Below, one piece after another: positions 63,517 through 64,000 of a DNA stretch of 64,000 nt (positions are counted from its first letter, which is position 1; each line of letters opens with the position of its first letter). The stretch spans positions 248,001 to 312,000 of the forward strand of contig NZ_JAEPPI010000001.1 of NCBI RefSeq assembly GCF_017641085.1. Reading direction: 5' to 3'. The notes under the pieces are model-generated. The model was given only the letters and a program-made list of their open reading frames with translations. It ran no database searches and was not told the origin of the DNA. Both the position numbers and the translations under genes were made by a program. Origin of the DNA: Gracilimonas sp. GTDB taxonomy: Bacteria > Bacteroidota > Rhodothermia > Balneolales > Balneolaceae.

Positions 63517-64000
63517 ATGACAATTGAAGGAATTGCGGTATTGTGTGTAATTCTGATTTGTTTAATCCTATTAGTCAGCACAACAGTATCAGTTGATATC
63601 GTTTTATTTGGGGGGCTTGCTGTTCTCTTTATTTCAGGTATTATCCCCGCTGAGCAGGCACTTTCCGGGTTTTCTAATGAAGGGATGCTTACCGTAGGGG
63701 CATTGTATATTGTTGCGGCCGGGCTTAAAGAAACCGGTGCCATTCACTTCATAGTGCAAAAAGTGATGGGCAACGCCCGAACGGTTAAGACGGCACAATT
63801 ACGGATTATGAGTCCGGTTATGGTGATGAGTGCCTTCCTGAATAACACACCTATTGTTGCATCATTTATACCCGCCTTGGAACGCTGGAGCCGAATTTCT
63901 CAAATTCCTGTGTCCAAAATACTAATCCCGCTAAGTTACGCTGCTATCCTGGGCGGCACCTGCACACTTATAGGTACAAGTACCAACCTGATTCTAAATG
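63517..64000 (+). CDS. SLC13/CitT-type permease, N-terminal part, cut by window end
   Basis: The open frame starts at ATG 63517 and runs off the window, 161 codons visible. Hydrophobic helices are followed by FSNEGMLTVGALYIVAAGLKETGAI, then MVMSAFLNNTPIVASFIPALERWS and SYAAILGGTCTLIGTSTNLILN. The last is the signature GGTCTLIGTSTN of SLC13/divalent-anion:Na+ symporters; many such longer proteins carry TrkA-C domains. Substrate could be sulfate or a dicarboxylate. Seventeen bp after the SLBB gene, possibly in the same transcript. Confidence 0.9.
   Translation, partial: MTIEGIAVLCVILICLILLVSTTVSVDIVLFGGLAVLFISGIIPAEQALSGFSNEGMLTVGALYIVAAGLKETGAIHFIVQKVMGNARTVKTAQLRIMSPVMVMSAFLNNTPIVASFIPALERWSRISQIPVSKILIPLSYAAILGGTCTLIGTSTNLILN

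Overview
The window looks like a chromosomal segment from a marine member of the FCB group, most likely the Balneolota/Rhodothermota branch near Bacteroidota. This placement is inferred from four things: a complete alternative complex III (Act) operon fused to an A2-type caa3 oxidase; a type IX secretion sorting domain together with PorD/PorV-like proteins; Bacteroidota-type -7 boxes (TAnnTTTG) upstream of several genes; and a general lack of strong Shine-Dalgarno sequences. No rRNA or tRNA genes, CRISPR array, intact insertion sequence or prophage was recognised.

Region 1 (1-18.3 kb) is a surface-polysaccharide locus. It holds the C-terminal part of an asparagine synthase, an initiating sugar-phosphate transferase, a FlaA1/WbpM-type membrane dehydratase, a WbpA-type UDP-GlcNAc dehydrogenase, Ugd, a large SLBB export protein, and a WlbA-like oxidoreductase next to a WbpE-like aminotransferase. 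After these come a GIY-YIG protein, a BatB-like VWA protein, a cupin and a HAD phosphatase. The genes are widely spaced. The spacers (up to 1.26 kb) are packed with at least four dispersed repeat families, which I did not find in the other 46 kb.

Region 2 (18.3-36 kb, mostly minus strand) has a DUF4175-type coiled-coil membrane protein, an MBL-fold hydrolase and a 12-gene respiratory operon read from 35975 down to 22850: actA-actB-actC-actD-actE-actF, a membrane protein with a transposase-like HTH, sco, coxB, coxA, coxC, coxD. A rho-independent terminator closes it. Electrons would pass from menaquinol through complex III to a cytochrome c-fused oxidase. ActE and CoxB carry similar C-terminal cytochrome domains.

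Region 3 (36.3-43.5 kb) is a plus-strand run of five exported proteins: a zinc-peptidase-like protein with a T9SS tail, a lipoprotein, an alpha/beta hydrolase, a PQQ-type propeller lipoprotein and a possible outer-membrane protein. No known system matches this set.

Region 4 (43.7-53.4 kb) holds DUF420/CtaM, HemN and an NnrS/heme-copper-like membrane protein, then DUF488, a luciferase-family oxidoreductase, DUF3095, DUF4382 and DUF2207 proteins, and a VapBC-type toxin-antitoxin pair.

Region 5 (53.4-64 kb) is an EtfBA-FixC-FixX electron-transfer operon, a PorD-like protein divergent from a PorV-like protein and a helix-hairpin-helix/beta-barrel protein, a second SLBB exporter, and the start of an SLC13-type permease cut by the window end.
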